In this document: positions 34,796-44,047 of the stretch, piece after piece
Layout: every line of letters starts with the position of its first letter
How positions within the stretch are numbered: position 1 is the first letter of the stretch
Translations under genes and position numbers: made by a program
Source of the DNA: Avichristensenella sp031550095
GTDB lineage: Bacteria; Bacillota; Clostridia; Christensenellales; Aristaeellaceae
Direction of reading: 5' to 3'
DNA length: 54,349 nucleotides
NCBI GenBank assembly: GCA_031550095.1
Contig: JAVBOX010000043.1
Location: forward strand, 1-54,349
Notes under the pieces: generated by a model
Databases searched by the model: none
What the model was told of the DNA's origin: nothing
The model's input: only the letters and a program-made list of their open reading frames with translations

Positions 34796-36028
34796 ATGAC
34801 CGATTTCAATATTCTGGAAACGCTAAAGGGTCTGGTCAGCTCTTCCGGACTCATTTCGCTGTTCCAAAACCCCGGAAACTTGGTCATGATCGTGGTTTCC
34901 TGCGTCCTGCTCTATCTTGCCATCGTCAAGAAGTTTGAGCCATTATTGTTGATTCCAATCGCCTTTGGCATGCTCTTGACGAACCTTCCCTTGGCAGGCA
35001 TGATGGATACCCCGGTCTACACCTACTTGGCGGATGCTGTCCATAATGGAAAAGAGGGCATTAAGGTCGTCATGGAAGACGGCCGGACGATGTACCAATA
35101 CGTTGAGACCAACGGTGGGCTGCTTTACTACCTCTACCAAGGCGTGAAGCTTGGCATTTATCCGCCGCTTATCTTCATGGGCGTAGGTGCCATGACGGAC
35201 TTTGGTCCTTTGATCGCAAACCCCAAGTCCCTGCTCCTTGGTGCGGCGGCCCAACTCGGCATCTTCATCGTGTTCATCCTGGCCAATCTGGTTGGCTTTA
35301 CGCCCTCCGAAGCGAGCTCCATCGGCATCATCGGCGGCGCCGACGGCCCGACCGCCATCTATACCGCCACGCGTTTGGCTCCCCATCTGCTTGGGCCGAT
35401 CGCGGTTGCCGCATACTCGTACATGGCGCTGGTGCCGGTTATTCAGCCGCCCATCATGAAGGCGCTGACCACCAAGGAAGAACGGATGATCGTCATGGAG
35501 CAGCTGCGGCCCGTTTCCAAGCGCGAGAAGATCATCTTCCCGATCCTGGTGACCATCGTCGTGTCCCTGCTCCTTCCGTCCGCCGCGCCATTGGTCGGCA
35601 TGCTCATGCTGGGCAACCTCTTCCGGGAGGCGTTGGTGGTGGACCGCCTGAGCAAGACGGCGCAAAATGAGCTAATCAACATTGTAACCATTTTTTTGGG
35701 CGTTACGGTTGGCGCGACGGCGAAGGCCGAAACCTTCCTGAACGTGCAGACCCTTCTAATCCTGGTGATGGGCGTCTTTGCCTTCGCGGGCGGCACCGCG
35801 GGCGGTGTGCTGCTGGGCAAGCTTATGAACAAAATCTCCGGCGGAAAGATCAATCCGCTGATTGGCTCGGCTGGCGTAAGCGCCGTGCCCATGGCCGCTC
35901 GCGTGTCCCAGATGGTGGGGCAAAAGGAGAACCCTAAAAATTTCCTGCTCATGCACGCCATGGGCCCGAATGTGGCCGGAGTCATCGGTTCCGCCATCGC
36001 GGCCGGCGTATTCCTTTCCATGTTCTAG
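34796..36028 (+). CDS. oadB: Sodium-pumping decarboxylase beta subunit
   Basis: The 410-residue multi-pass membrane protein decarboxylates carboxybiotin and exports Na+. It has the conserved G-I-I-G-G-A-D-G-P-T-A-I-Y motif with the essential Asp, and the family C-terminal region G-V-S-A-V-P-M-A-A-R-V-S-Q-x-x-G with H-A-M-G-P-N-V-A-G-V-I-G-S-A. The same beta subunit serves oxaloacetate, methylmalonyl-CoA and glutaconyl-CoA decarboxylases; the alpha subunit downstream points to oxaloacetate. GAAAGGA site before the ATG. Confidence 0.95.
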   Translation: MTDFNILETLKGLVSSSGLISLFQNPGNLVMIVVSCVLLYLAIVKKFEPLLLIPIAFGMLLTNLPLAGMMDTPVYTYLADAVHNGKEGIKVVMEDGRTMYQYVETNGGLLYYLYQGVKLGIYPPLIFMGVGAMTDFGPLIANPKSLLLGAAAQLGIFIVFILANLVGFTPSEASSIGIIGGADGPTAIYTATRLAPHLLGPIAVAAYSYMALVPVIQPPIMKALTTKEERMIVMEQLRPVSKREKIIFPILVTIVVSLLLPSAAPLVGMLMLGNLFREALVVDRLSKTAQNELINIVTIFLGVTVGATAKAETFLNVQTLLILVMGVFAFAGGTAGGVLLGKLMNKISGGKINPLIGSAGVSAVPMAARVSQMVGQKENPKNFLLMHAMGPNVAGVIGSAIAAGVFLSMF

Positions 36029-36055
36029 CAGGCAGCCATCAACAAGGAGGAAATC

Positions 36056-37444
36056 ATGGCGAAAGTTCATATTACGGATACCATTTTGCGTGACGCCCAT
36101 CAATCCCAGGCAGCGACACGCATGCGCACCGAGGAGATGCTTCCCGCGTGCGAATACTTGGACAAGGCGGGTTTTTATTCCCTTGAGTGCTGGGGCGGGG
36201 CCACCTTTGATTCCTGCCTTCGCTTTCTCAATGAGGACCCTTGGGAGAGGCTGCGCATCCTGCGCAAGGCGCTGCCCAACACAAAGCTTCAAATGCTGTT
36301 GCGCGGACAGAACATCCTGGGGTATAAGCATTATGCCGATGACGTGGTGGAAGCCTTTGTCAAAAAAACCCTGGATAACGGCATCGACATCATCCGTACC
36401 TTTGACGCGTTGAACGACCTGCGCAACATGCAGACGGCGGTGAAGGCTTGCAAGGCGTATGGCGGCATTTCCGAGGTCGCCATGAGTTACACGATCAGCC
36501 CCGTCCATACGGAGGATTATTTCGTAAAGCTTGCCAAGCGCATTGAGGAAATGGGCGCGGATATTATCTGCATCAAGGACATGGCCAATCTTCTTTTGCC
36601 GTACAGCGCGTATAGCCTGGTGAAGAAGCTGAAGGCCGCCACGAAGCTGCCCATTCACCTTCATACCCATAACACCACGGGGACCGGCGACATGACCTAT
36701 ATGAAGGCAATTGAGGCGGGCGTGGACATCGTCGACACCGCTTTGTCGCCGTTGGCCAACGGTACCAGCCAGCCGGCCACCGAGGCGCTGGTCGCCACCC
36801 TGGCCGGGACCGAGTATGACACGGGTATCGACCTGGGCATGCTCAGCAAGGCCGCCGAGCATTTCCGCAAGGTGGCGGACCGCCTTAAGAAGGACGGCTT
36901 CCTGGATCCCAGGGTTTTGAACGTGGATGTGAATACCCTCCTTTATCAGGTGCCCGGCGGTATGCTCTCTAACCTGATCAGCCAATTGAAGGAAGCCAAC
37001 GCTTCCAGCAAGTTCTATCAGGTATTGGAAGAGATCCCCAGGGTTCGGGAGGATTTCGGTTATCCTCCCCTGGTAACGCCCACCAGTCAGATCGTTGGCA
37101 CCCAGGCGGTCATGAATGTCCTGGGCGGTGAACGCTATAAGATGGTCACCAAGGAGAGCAAGGGCCTCATGGCCGGCGAATACGGCGAGCTGCCCGCTCC
37201 TGTCAACGAGAAGGTGCGCAAGAAGATCATCGGCGACGCGAAGGTGATCACCCACAGGCCTGCGGATGACATTCCGCCTGAGATGGACAAATACCGCAAG
37301 GAAATTGAGAACTGGATGGAGCAGGAGGAAGATGTGCTGTCCTATGCCTTGTTCCCCCAAGTCGCTCAGAAATTCTTTGAGTATCGCAAGGCCAAGAAAG
37401 ACGGCACGCTGATGCCTGAAATCAAAGTCAAGGTTCTCGCTTAA
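36056..37444 (+). CDS. oadA: Oxaloacetate decarboxylase alpha subunit (carboxyltransferase)
   Basis: The 462-residue carboxyltransferase is of the OadA / pyruvate carboxylase type. It has the T-I-L-R-D-A-H-Q-S start with metal ligand Asp, the W-G-G-A-T-F-D motif, the C-I-K-D-M-A-N lysine and the H-L-H-T-H-N-T-T-G metal site. It transfers CO2 from oxaloacetate to biotin, leaving pyruvate. It lacks the C-terminal biotinyl domain of the Klebsiella enzyme, which is the separate gene at 34405. A 5S transcarboxylase subunit is the alternative. AGGAGG before ATG. Confidence 0.9.
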   Translation: MAKVHITDTILRDAHQSQAATRMRTEEMLPACEYLDKAGFYSLECWGGATFDSCLRFLNEDPWERLRILRKALPNTKLQMLLRGQNILGYKHYADDVVEAFVKKTLDNGIDIIRTFDALNDLRNMQTAVKACKAYGGISEVAMSYTISPVHTEDYFVKLAKRIEEMGADIICIKDMANLLLPYSAYSLVKKLKAATKLPIHLHTHNTTGTGDMTYMKAIEAGVDIVDTALSPLANGTSQPATEALVATLAGTEYDTGIDLGMLSKAAEHFRKVADRLKKDGFLDPRVLNVDVNTLLYQVPGGMLSNLISQLKEANASSKFYQVLEEIPRVREDFGYPPLVTPTSQIVGTQAVMNVLGGERYKMVTKESKGLMAGEYGELPAPVNEKVRKKIIGDAKVITHRPADDIPPEMDKYRKEIENWMEQEEDVLSYALFPQVAQKFFEYRKAKKDGTLMPEIKVKVLA

Positions 37445-38214
37445 TGCAACACGTCCTGTTTTCGAATGATGATGGGGTTAACGCCCCCGGGCTGCGCGCA
37501 CTGGCCGACGCGTTTCTTGCGGACGGCTGGCGCGTCAGCGTTCTGGCCCCCGATCAGGAGCGGAGCGCCGCGTCTCATAGCATCACCATCAAGCAGCCGA
37601 TGGTCGTCACGCCTGTTCGTTGGGAAGACGTTCCGGAAGGCGTCCCGCTTTCGGTGTGGAAGGCGGACGGCATGCCGGCGGACTGTGTAAAGCTGGCGTT
37701 GCTTGAGATGTGCGGCGCCCGGCCGGACATCGTCATTTCCGGCATTAACAACGGCTGGAATGTGGGCACGGATGTCCATTATTCCGGTACGGTAGGCGCC
37801 GCTATGGAGGCCGCTTTTGCGGGATATCGCGCCATGGCGGTTTCCATCAAGCGCCCTGACCCGCTCAAAAATGCCCATGCGGCCCAGGTAACGCTCCGGC
37901 TTGCCAAGCGGCTGCTGCTCAATCCGCTGCCCCTTCCTTCTGTGCTGAACCTCAACCTGCCCAACTGCCCGCCGGATGAGGTTCGCGGCATTGTGGAAGC
38001 GCCCATGACCTGCATCCAGTACTCCGATGAGTACGACCGGATGGAACATACGAGGGGGCGCGCCGCCTTTTGGCTAAAAGGGGATATCATTGAGGAAGGG
38101 TGTCTGCCTGAGGGGGATCTGGACAGGCTCGTTCATGGTTACGCCACGGTTACCGCCATCACATGGGATATGTCCATGTTGGGCGCGTGCAAGGGCATTT
38201 TGCAAGATGAATAA
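37444..38214 (+). CDS. surE: 5'/3'-nucleotidase SurE
   Basis: The 256-residue phosphatase removes phosphate from nucleoside monophosphates. Metal motif S-N-D-D-G-V-N-A-P-G at 7-16, the S-H-S-I-T motif and G-I-N-N-G-W-N-V-G with Y-S-G-T-V-G-A-A-M-E-A are all present. The start overlaps the oadA stop by one base, so it is translated from the same message; no functional link to the decarboxylase is obvious. Confidence 0.94.
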   Translation: MQHVLFSNDDGVNAPGLRALADAFLADGWRVSVLAPDQERSAASHSITIKQPMVVTPVRWEDVPEGVPLSVWKADGMPADCVKLALLEMCGARPDIVISGINNGWNVGTDVHYSGTVGAAMEAAFAGYRAMAVSIKRPDPLKNAHAAQVTLRLAKRLLLNPLPLPSVLNLNLPNCPPDEVRGIVEAPMTCIQYSDEYDRMEHTRGRAAFWLKGDIIEEGCLPEGDLDRLVHGYATVTAITWDMSMLGACKGILQDE

Positions 38215-38220
38215 ATAATG

Positions 38221-38249
38221 TTGCATTTTTTGATTCCTTCGTGTAAAAT
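38221..38249 (+). promoter_or_regulatory. Promoter of the RpiR-type regulator gene
   Basis: TTGCAT at 38221-38226, a 17-base spacer and TAAAAT at 38244-38249, about 65 bases upstream of the chosen start codon. Confidence 0.6.
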
Positions 38250-38315
38250 GAGCGAAGACCATTTTGCTCAATGTTCCATGCCGATCGCTTCAGGAAACGC
38301 GAGGTGAGTTGCTGG

Positions 38316-39182
38316 ATGCAAGATATGCAGGATTTAATCCGTCGGTTGAACCAAACGGGGAAGAGGCTCAGCAAGGGACATCGCCGCATCGCGGACTACA
38401 TCATGCAGCATTATGACAAGGCGGTATTCATGACCGCTTCAAGCCTGGGGGAAAAGGTGGGCGTCAGTGAATCCACAGTGGTTCGCTTCGCTGCGGCGCT
38501 GGGCTATGAGGGTTATCCCCAGCTGCAGCGGGCGATGCAGGAGCTGGTTCGTCACCGGCTAACCGCGGTGCAGCGGTTTGAGATGACCTCGGAGCTGTCC
38601 CAGACACAGATCCTGCAAACCGTATTGAAAGCCGATATGCAGAATATCCGCTCCACCATTGAGGAGCTTGATACGATCAAGTTTGACAATGTAGTCAACC
38701 GCATTGTCAATGCCCGCTCCATCTATGTCATGGGCGTCCGCTCGGCGGCTCCTTTGGCCCAGTTTCTTTCCTATTATCTGCACTTTGTATTTGATAATGT
38801 CCATCTGGCTTCCGCGGGGGTTTTGGATGTCATGGAGCAGATTTCCCGCATCGATAAAGAAGATGTGCTTATCGGTATCAGCTTTCCTCGATATTCGACG
38901 CGCACCCTGGAGGCGATGAATTTCGCCTTGACGAGGGGCGTTCAGGTGATTGGCATTACCGACGGGCCTATGTCCCCTTTGATGGAGGTTTCCACGGAAT
39001 GCCTCATGGCCCGCACCGATATGGCGTCCTTTGTGGATTCTCTTGCCGCGCCGCTTTCCCTCATCAACGCGCTTATCGTATCCATCAGCCTGCGAAGGCG
39101 GGAAGAGCTGGCGGAACACTTTGCCCAGCTGGAAGAAATTTGGCGGCAGAATAACATTTATTTGGAACGGGAGAAAGCATGA
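38316..39182 (+). CDS. MurR/RpiR family transcriptional regulator
   Basis: This 288-residue regulator has an N-terminal RpiR helix-turn-helix (R-R-I-A-D-Y-I, T-A-S-S-L-G-E-K-V-G-V-S-E-S-T-V-V-R-F) and a C-terminal SIS sugar-phosphate binding domain (I-Y-V-M-G-V-R-S-A-A, V-L-I-G-I-S-F-P-R-Y-S). Such proteins sense phosphosugars. Targets unknown; the convergent hexuronate genes are candidates by position only. ATG 38316 has GAGGTG upstream; the frame extends 15 codons earlier. Overlaps the next gene by four bases. Confidence 0.9.
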   Translation: MQDMQDLIRRLNQTGKRLSKGHRRIADYIMQHYDKAVFMTASSLGEKVGVSESTVVRFAAALGYEGYPQLQRAMQELVRHRLTAVQRFEMTSELSQTQILQTVLKADMQNIRSTIEELDTIKFDNVVNRIVNARSIYVMGVRSAAPLAQFLSYYLHFVFDNVHLASAGVLDVMEQISRIDKEDVLIGISFPRYSTRTLEAMNFALTRGVQVIGITDGPMSPLMEVSTECLMARTDMASFVDSLAAPLSLINALIVSISLRRREELAEHFAQLEEIWRQNNIYLEREKA

Positions 39183-40378
39183 CCCAAACCGTAACGATCA
39201 TTGGCGGGGGCCCGGCCGGCATGGCCGCGGCCCTTTTTGCCGCACGTGCCGGTGCCAGAACAATTCTCTTGGAGCGGAATGAAAAGCTGGGGAAGAAGCT
39301 GTATATCACCGGAAAAGGGCGGTGCAATGTCACCAATACCGCGGAAAATCCCTTCGCCAGCATTCCCCATAACCCTCGGTTTCTCTACGCGGCATTCTCG
39401 TTTTTGAATGCCGCGGCATTGCGAGATCTTTTGGCTCGCTATGGGTGCCCGACAAAGGCGGAACGAGGCGGCCGCGTCTTTCCAGAGAGCGATAAGGCCA
39501 GCGACGTGACGAAGGCGCTGGAACGGGCCATGGGGGAAGCGGGGGTGGAGGTCAGGCTGAACCAACGGGTTGCGTCCTTGGCGCCGCTTCTCGCGAATGG
39601 GCCAGTTGTGCTGGCAACCGGCGGCGCTTCGTATCCGTCCACCGGTTCCACAGGGGATGGGTATGGCCTCTCCGCAGCATTGGGACATCAGGTTCTTCCG
39701 CCGCGGCCATCGCTGATTCCTCTCATCACAAAAGAAGAATGGCCCCGCGCGCTGCAAGGCCTTTCGCTTAAAAATGTTCAGCTATCCGCAAAAGTGGGGA
39801 AAAAAGTGCGCTTTGAGGAGCTTGGGGAGATGCTCTTCACTCATTTCGGCGTTTCTGGTCCGCTGGTACTCTCCATGAGCAGCCATATCCTGGATGATGA
39901 TCTTCAGACCCTGGCTGTTTCACTGGATATGAAACCGGGTTTAACCCATGAGCAGCTGGACAGGCGCTTGCTTCGGGATTTTGAGACATCCCCGAGAAAG
40001 CAGCTCAACTCCTTGCTCTTGGAGCTCGTGCCGTCCAGGATGGCGGATGTCTTGCCGCTTTTGTGCGGCATTCCGGGGCAGAAGCTGGCGTGTCAGCTCT
40101 CCCGTGAGGAGCGGCAAAGCCTGGGCAGGCTCTTGAAGAGCATTCCGCTGACCATCGCTGGGTATCGACCCATTGCCGAGGCCATTGTGACCCGGGGCGG
40201 CATGGATGTTTCCGAAGTCGTCCCGGGAACGCTGATGTCGAAAAAGGTGCCCGGGCTTTTTTTCGCCGGAGAGATTCTCGATGTGGATGCCCATACCGGC
40301 GGCTATAACCTTCAGATCGCCTTTTCAACAGGCGCTCTCGCCGGACGGAGCGCGGCGAGGTGGATGCGGCCGGAATAA
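39179..40378 (+). CDS. BaiN/HI0933-like FAD-dependent oxidoreductase
   Basis: The 399-residue flavoprotein has the N-terminal dinucleotide-binding motif I-G-G-G-P-A-G-M-A-A-A, L-G-K-K-L-Y-I-T-G-K-G-R-C-N-V-T-N, the central T-H-F-G-V-S-G-P and the C-terminal F-A-G-E-I-L-D-V-D-A-H-T-G-G-Y-N-L-Q-I-A, all marks of the HI0933/YhiN/BaiN family. Reaction in this organism unknown; some members reduce bile-acid intermediates. Overlaps the regulator stop. Confidence 0.92.
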   Translation: MTQTVTIIGGGPAGMAAALFAARAGARTILLERNEKLGKKLYITGKGRCNVTNTAENPFASIPHNPRFLYAAFSFLNAAALRDLLARYGCPTKAERGGRVFPESDKASDVTKALERAMGEAGVEVRLNQRVASLAPLLANGPVVLATGGASYPSTGSTGDGYGLSAALGHQVLPPRPSLIPLITKEEWPRALQGLSLKNVQLSAKVGKKVRFEELGEMLFTHFGVSGPLVLSMSSHILDDDLQTLAVSLDMKPGLTHEQLDRRLLRDFETSPRKQLNSLLLELVPSRMADVLPLLCGIPGQKLACQLSREERQSLGRLLKSIPLTIAGYRPIAEAIVTRGGMDVSEVVPGTLMSKKVPGLFFAGEILDVDAHTGGYNLQIAFSTGALAGRSAARWMRPE

Positions 40379-40489
40379 TCTGGGAATACAATGAGTTTCC
40401 CCCATCGCGACGCTCCTTTGTGCGGTGTTGCCTTAAGGTCTATGGCATGCCGGTCAAGGCCTTTGCTGGAACGCCTGCCGTCAATAGAG

Positions 40490-41890
40490 CTATATCAGCC
40501 CCTTGAACAAGGAAGCGGCGTTTTCATAGCAGATTTTCTGAATGATCATCTCCAGGGACTTGTAATCCTCTGGATACTCGCCGTTTTCGACCCATCCGCC
40601 CAAAAGGTTGCAGAGGATGCGCCTGAAGTACTCGTGCCGGGTGTAGGAGAGCAAGCTCCTGGAGTCCGTCGTCATGCCGATGAACTCGGACAAAGCGCTC
40701 ACATTGGCCAATGCCCGCATATGCTTCTCCATTCCATCCCGCTGATCATGGAACCACCAGGCCGGGCCAAGGTTCACCTGGGCGGGGAGGCTGTCCTGCT
40801 GCAGGGTGCCCGAAAGGGCTCCAAGGATGTAGTTATCCTTGTCATTGAGTGTGAAAAGAAGCGTACGGGGCAGGGGCGCTTTTTCTCCGCATGCGTTCAC
40901 CAGCGCGGACAAAGGGCGGGCGATTGCGGTATCGGCGATGGCGTCAAAGCCCGTATCTGGTCCGAGGCGCTCCATCATTGCCGGGTTGACGTTCCGCATG
41001 GCACCGATATGCAGCTGCATGGTCCAGGCCAGGCGGCTGTATTCATTGGAGAGGAAAGCGAGGAGCGTCACCTTGTAAGCGTCCGCCATATGGGCGTGTA
41101 CGGGCTCCCCGCGCCTTGCCAGCATAAACGCTTCCTGCGCCATGGTGTCGCTAGGCGCTCCCACGGGTACCATGTCCAGGGCGTGATCGCTCAAGCGGCA
41201 TCCGTTGGCGTGGAAGAACTCCAGCCGGAGGGAGAGTGCCCGGCGGAACGCCTCAAAGTCGTGAATTGCAAACCCAACGGCCTTTTCCAGCTGCAGAAGC
41301 CATGGCACAAACCCTTTGGCATCCAGGTTCAATGCCTTATCCGGCCGCCACGCGGGGAGAACGACCGCGCCGGACTCATTGCTTACATGAAGCCGCTGGT
41401 GCCATTCCAAGGTATCCACGGGATCGTCGGTGGTGCAGACGACCTTCACATTGGACTGAGCGATCAAGTCCTGGGGACGAAGCTGTACGATCTGCCGGTT
41501 GCATTCATTCCAGATGTCCACGGCACTTCTGGGGGACAAGGGCTCGTCAATGTCGAAATACCGCTGAAGCTCCAGATGCGTCCAGTGGTAAAGGGGATTG
41601 CCGATGAGCTTGGGCATGGTTTCCGCCCATGCCATGAACTTCTCCTCATCGGATGCGTTGCCGGTGATCATCACTTCCGGCACACCGGCGATGCGCATCG
41701 CTCGCCATTTATAGTGATCGCCCCCCAACCAAACCTGGGCGATGGAGGCGAACGGTTCGTTCTCGGCAATCTGCTGCACGGGAATATGGCAATGGAAGTC
41801 GCAGATGGGCATATCCGCTGCTATGTCGTGATAGAGTTCCCGGGCTGTATCCGTGTCCAGCAGAAAGTTCCTTCCCATGAAGCGTTTCAT
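40490..41890 (-). CDS. uxaC: Glucuronate isomerase
   Basis: UxaC isomerises D-glucuronate to D-fructuronate and D-galacturonate to D-tagaturonate. The 466-residue chain is of family length, with the opening F-L-L-D-T-D-T-A-R-E-L-Y-H, metal motif D-F-H-C-H-I, and L-G-G-D-H-Y-K-W-R-A-M-R. A G-G-W-x-E-N-G-E-Y-P-type segment near the C-terminus is also conserved. It lies downstream of the aldolase gene on the same strand, so both serve uronic acid breakdown. A 518-codon antisense frame across it is not a gene. Confidence 0.95.
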   Translation of the reverse strand: MKRFMGRNFLLDTDTARELYHDIAADMPICDFHCHIPVQQIAENEPFASIAQVWLGGDHYKWRAMRIAGVPEVMITGNASDEEKFMAWAETMPKLIGNPLYHWTHLELQRYFDIDEPLSPRSAVDIWNECNRQIVQLRPQDLIAQSNVKVVCTTDDPVDTLEWHQRLHVSNESGAVVLPAWRPDKALNLDAKGFVPWLLQLEKAVGFAIHDFEAFRRALSLRLEFFHANGCRLSDHALDMVPVGAPSDTMAQEAFMLARRGEPVHAHMADAYKVTLLAFLSNEYSRLAWTMQLHIGAMRNVNPAMMERLGPDTGFDAIADTAIARPLSALVNACGEKAPLPRTLLFTLNDKDNYILGALSGTLQQDSLPAQVNLGPAWWFHDQRDGMEKHMRALANVSALSEFIGMTTDSRSLLSYTRHEYFRRILCNLLGGWVENGEYPEDYKSLEMIIQKICYENAASLFKGLI

Positions 41891-41905
41891 TTGACGCTTG
41901 CCTCC

Positions 41906-42676
41906 TTATTTTTGAACCAGTCGAATGGGGCTCTTCTCCAGATCTAGGCCTTTTTCCTGAAGGTAGAACGCAGCTCTTGCCGTGCTGTGGGTCGAAACGG
42001 CGACAGGCTCGCCCGCCGCCAACGCCCGCATGCCGTCCAGGCCCAGGGAAAAGCCCAGCATGGCGTCAACGGCGCCTTGGGTGGCCCGCTCTACGGCGGC
42101 AAAGTTCCCCGCGGCGACCCAGTCCTCTTTCACCATCCAACTTCCGCCGCAGGCCAGCACCTTGGGAAAGGCCAGATAGGAGGGAAGCTTTTGCTCGTCG
42201 ATGCCCCCCGTAGGCACAAAGGAGACAGCCCCGTAAGGTGCGCTCATGGCCTTGATGGCGGCTAGCCCTCCTATGGTTTCCGCTGGAAAGAACTTGACAG
42301 CGGTCAAACCCAGCTCCAGGGCCCGCTCAATGTCGGAAGGGCAGGCGCAGCCGGGCAAGACTGGGATCCCGATTTCGAGGCAGTGCCGAACGACGGCAGG
42401 GTTGAGCCCTGGGGTGACGATGTAGGCGGCTCCGGCGTGAACCGCCCGATCCACCTGCTCCGTGGTGAGCACAGTGCCCGCGCCTAGCAGGACGTTTGGC
42501 AGCTCATCGTGAACCCGGCGGATGGATTCCTCAGCCGCCGCCGTGCGGAAAGTGATCTCCGCGACGGGCAATCCGCCCTTTTCCAACGCGCCGCAGAGGG
42601 GAACGGCATCCTCTGGGCGGTTGAGCTTGATGACCGGCACAATTCCGCGCTGGGATATGGCCTTTAAGATTTCCAT
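41906..42676 (-). CDS. eda: 2-dehydro-3-deoxyphosphogluconate (KDPG) aldolase
   Basis: This class I aldolase splits KDPG into pyruvate and glyceraldehyde-3-phosphate, the last step of hexuronate degradation. Start M-E-I-L-K-A-I at 42676; the 256-residue chain has G-I-V-P-V-I, L-G-A-G-T-V-L, the Schiff-base Lys region A-V-K-F-F-P-A-E and P-T-G-G-I. It is about 40 residues longer than usual at the C-terminus. The open frame reaches 42799, but that crosses the promoter. GAGG lies about ten bases upstream. First gene of an eda-uxaC operon. Confidence 0.92.
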   Translation of the reverse strand: MEILKAISQRGIVPVIKLNRPEDAVPLCGALEKGGLPVAEITFRTAAAEESIRRVHDELPNVLLGAGTVLTTEQVDRAVHAGAAYIVTPGLNPAVVRHCLEIGIPVLPGCACPSDIERALELGLTAVKFFPAETIGGLAAIKAMSAPYGAVSFVPTGGIDEQKLPSYLAFPKVLACGGSWMVKEDWVAAGNFAAVERATQGAVDAMLGFSLGLDGMRALAAGEPVAVSTHSTARAAFYLQEKGLDLEKSPIRLVQK

Positions 42677-42728
42677 CGTAAAAAACCTCGTCTTCCTTTT
42701 CATATGCGAAACGGGTAAGAATAAGGAA

Positions 42729-42757
42729 ATTCTAGCACGCTGTATTGTACGCGTCAA
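42729..42757 (-). promoter_or_regulatory. Promoter of eda-uxaC
   Basis: Minus strand TTGACG (42757-42752), 17-base spacer, TAGAAT (42734-42729), with a leader of about 45 bases. Its -35 lies back to back with the -35 of the divergent cca promoter. Confidence 0.75.
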
Positions 42758-42759
42758 GC

Positions 42760-42788
42760 TTGACAGCGGCCGAAATTTATGCTTTGAT
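42760..42788 (+). promoter_or_regulatory. Promoter of the CCA-adding enzyme gene, predicted nearly leaderless
   Basis: TTGACA at 42760-42765, 17-base spacer, TTTGAT at 42783-42788; the ATG follows at 42798. Transcription should begin within about three bases of the start codon. The two divergent -35 elements form the palindrome 42753-42764 (GTCAAG/CTTGAC). Confidence 0.65.
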
Positions 42789-42797
42789 AAACTGGCC

Positions 42798-43955
42798 ATG
42801 AAGATTGAGTTGCCAAATTATGTAAAGGCGGCCATTGACCGCCTCAACAATTGTGAATATGAAGCGTATGCGGTGGGCGGCTGCGTGCGCGATTCGCTAA
42901 TTGGCCGGGAGCCTCGCGATTGGGATCTATGCGTCAGCGCGGCGCCCCAGGCGGTGACCCGCTGCTTTCCGGATCATAAGGTCTTGGAAACGGGAATACG
43001 CCACGGTACCGTGACGGTGATGATGGACCATCACCCTGTGGAGGTCACCACATATCGGGTGGACGGACCGTATACCGACCACAGACGGCCGGACAGAGTG
43101 GCCTTTACAACGAATTTGCGGGAGGATTTGGCGCGGCGGGATTTCACCATCAACGCCATGGCGTATCATCCCCAATCGGGGCTTGTGGATTTTTTCGGTG
43201 GGCAGGAGGATCTTGCCACCCGCGTCATCCGCTGCGTCGGGGAACCTGGGAAGCGGTTCATGGAGGATGCCCTGCGGATTTTGCGCGCCATTCGCTTTAC
43301 CACGAGCCTCGACTTCACCCTGGACCCAGCCACAGGCGAGGCGATGCTGGCTCATCGTGCTTCCCTATCCTATGTGGCCGTGGAAAGGGTTTTTGTGGAG
43401 CTTTGCGGCATGGATTTCGTGAGGCTTGATCCGCGCTATCTTCCGGTTCTACAGGCGGTGATCCCAGAGCTTGCAACCCTGCCGCCTCAAATAGGGTTGC
43501 CAGAGGATTCCGCCATTCGGCTGGCTTCGCTGCTTCGGGAAACCGATGCGACGACCATTCTAACGCGGCTGAAGGCCAGCCATGCGCTTGCCCAGAGGGT
43601 TTCCACGCTGATTCATGCGTACGAGCCTTTTACGCCCGCCGACCCGACCTCCATCCGAAGGATGTTGAGGAGAATTGGGCCTGAGGCGGCCCGCCAGCTG
43701 TTCCTGCTTCAAGGGAATGAACTCGCCCGGGTCATCCTGGATGAAATCCTTGTCCGGGGAGACTGCTACTCCCTTCAGACGCTAGCGGTTGACGGGCAAG
43801 ACTTGTTGGACTTGGGGCTTCGCGGCAAAGCCGTGGGGGACGCTCTTAATGCCGCACTGGAACAAGTCATCGATGGAAAGCTGGCCAACGACAAGGAAAC
43901 GCTGCTTCACCATCTCACAAGTTCCTCTCTTATATTAAGAACCAATCCATTGTGA
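42798..43955 (+). CDS. cca: CCA tRNA nucleotidyltransferase / poly(A) polymerase family protein
   Basis: This class II nucleotidyltransferase adds or repairs the 3' CCA of tRNA. The 385-residue chain has the catalytic G-G-C-V-R-D-S-L-I-G-R-E-P-R-D-W-D-L with the D-x-D pair, the R-R-D-F-T-I-N-A-M-A motif and the E-D-A-L-R-I-L-R-A-I-R-F motif. No HD domain signature is obvious. The ATG at 42798 begins where family similarity begins; there is no ribosome site, consistent with a leaderless message. Confidence 0.9.
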   Translation: MKIELPNYVKAAIDRLNNCEYEAYAVGGCVRDSLIGREPRDWDLCVSAAPQAVTRCFPDHKVLETGIRHGTVTVMMDHHPVEVTTYRVDGPYTDHRRPDRVAFTTNLREDLARRDFTINAMAYHPQSGLVDFFGGQEDLATRVIRCVGEPGKRFMEDALRILRAIRFTTSLDFTLDPATGEAMLAHRASLSYVAVERVFVELCGMDFVRLDPRYLPVLQAVIPELATLPPQIGLPEDSAIRLASLLRETDATTILTRLKASHALAQRVSTLIHAYEPFTPADPTSIRRMLRRIGPEAARQLFLLQGNELARVILDEILVRGDCYSLQTLAVDGQDLLDLGLRGKAVGDALNAALEQVIDGKLANDKETLLHHLTSSSLILRTNPL

Positions 43956-43979
43956 TTCGAATAGCATAGTGTGTATGGG

Positions 43980-44006
43980 CAAAGCGCTTTTCTTTTTAGC
44001 GTTTTG
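43980..44006 (+). terminator. Possible terminator after cca
   Basis: Nine-base stem 43980-43988 with 43998-44006 (one G-T pair) with a T-rich loop; only a short T run follows, so termination may be weak. Confidence 0.4.
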
Positions 44007-44047
44007 TTCATGCGCGTTTTTGAAGTCAAACACAAGGAGGAAAGGCT

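Noticed and set aside
35756..37360. 534-codon minus-strand frame opposite oadB and oadA
   Set aside because: It spans two real genes and their junction in antisense, which only a shadow frame would do.
40391..41947. 518-codon plus-strand frame opposite uxaC
   Set aside because: UxaC on the minus strand has full-length family motifs; the plus frame has none and crosses the uxaC-eda junction.
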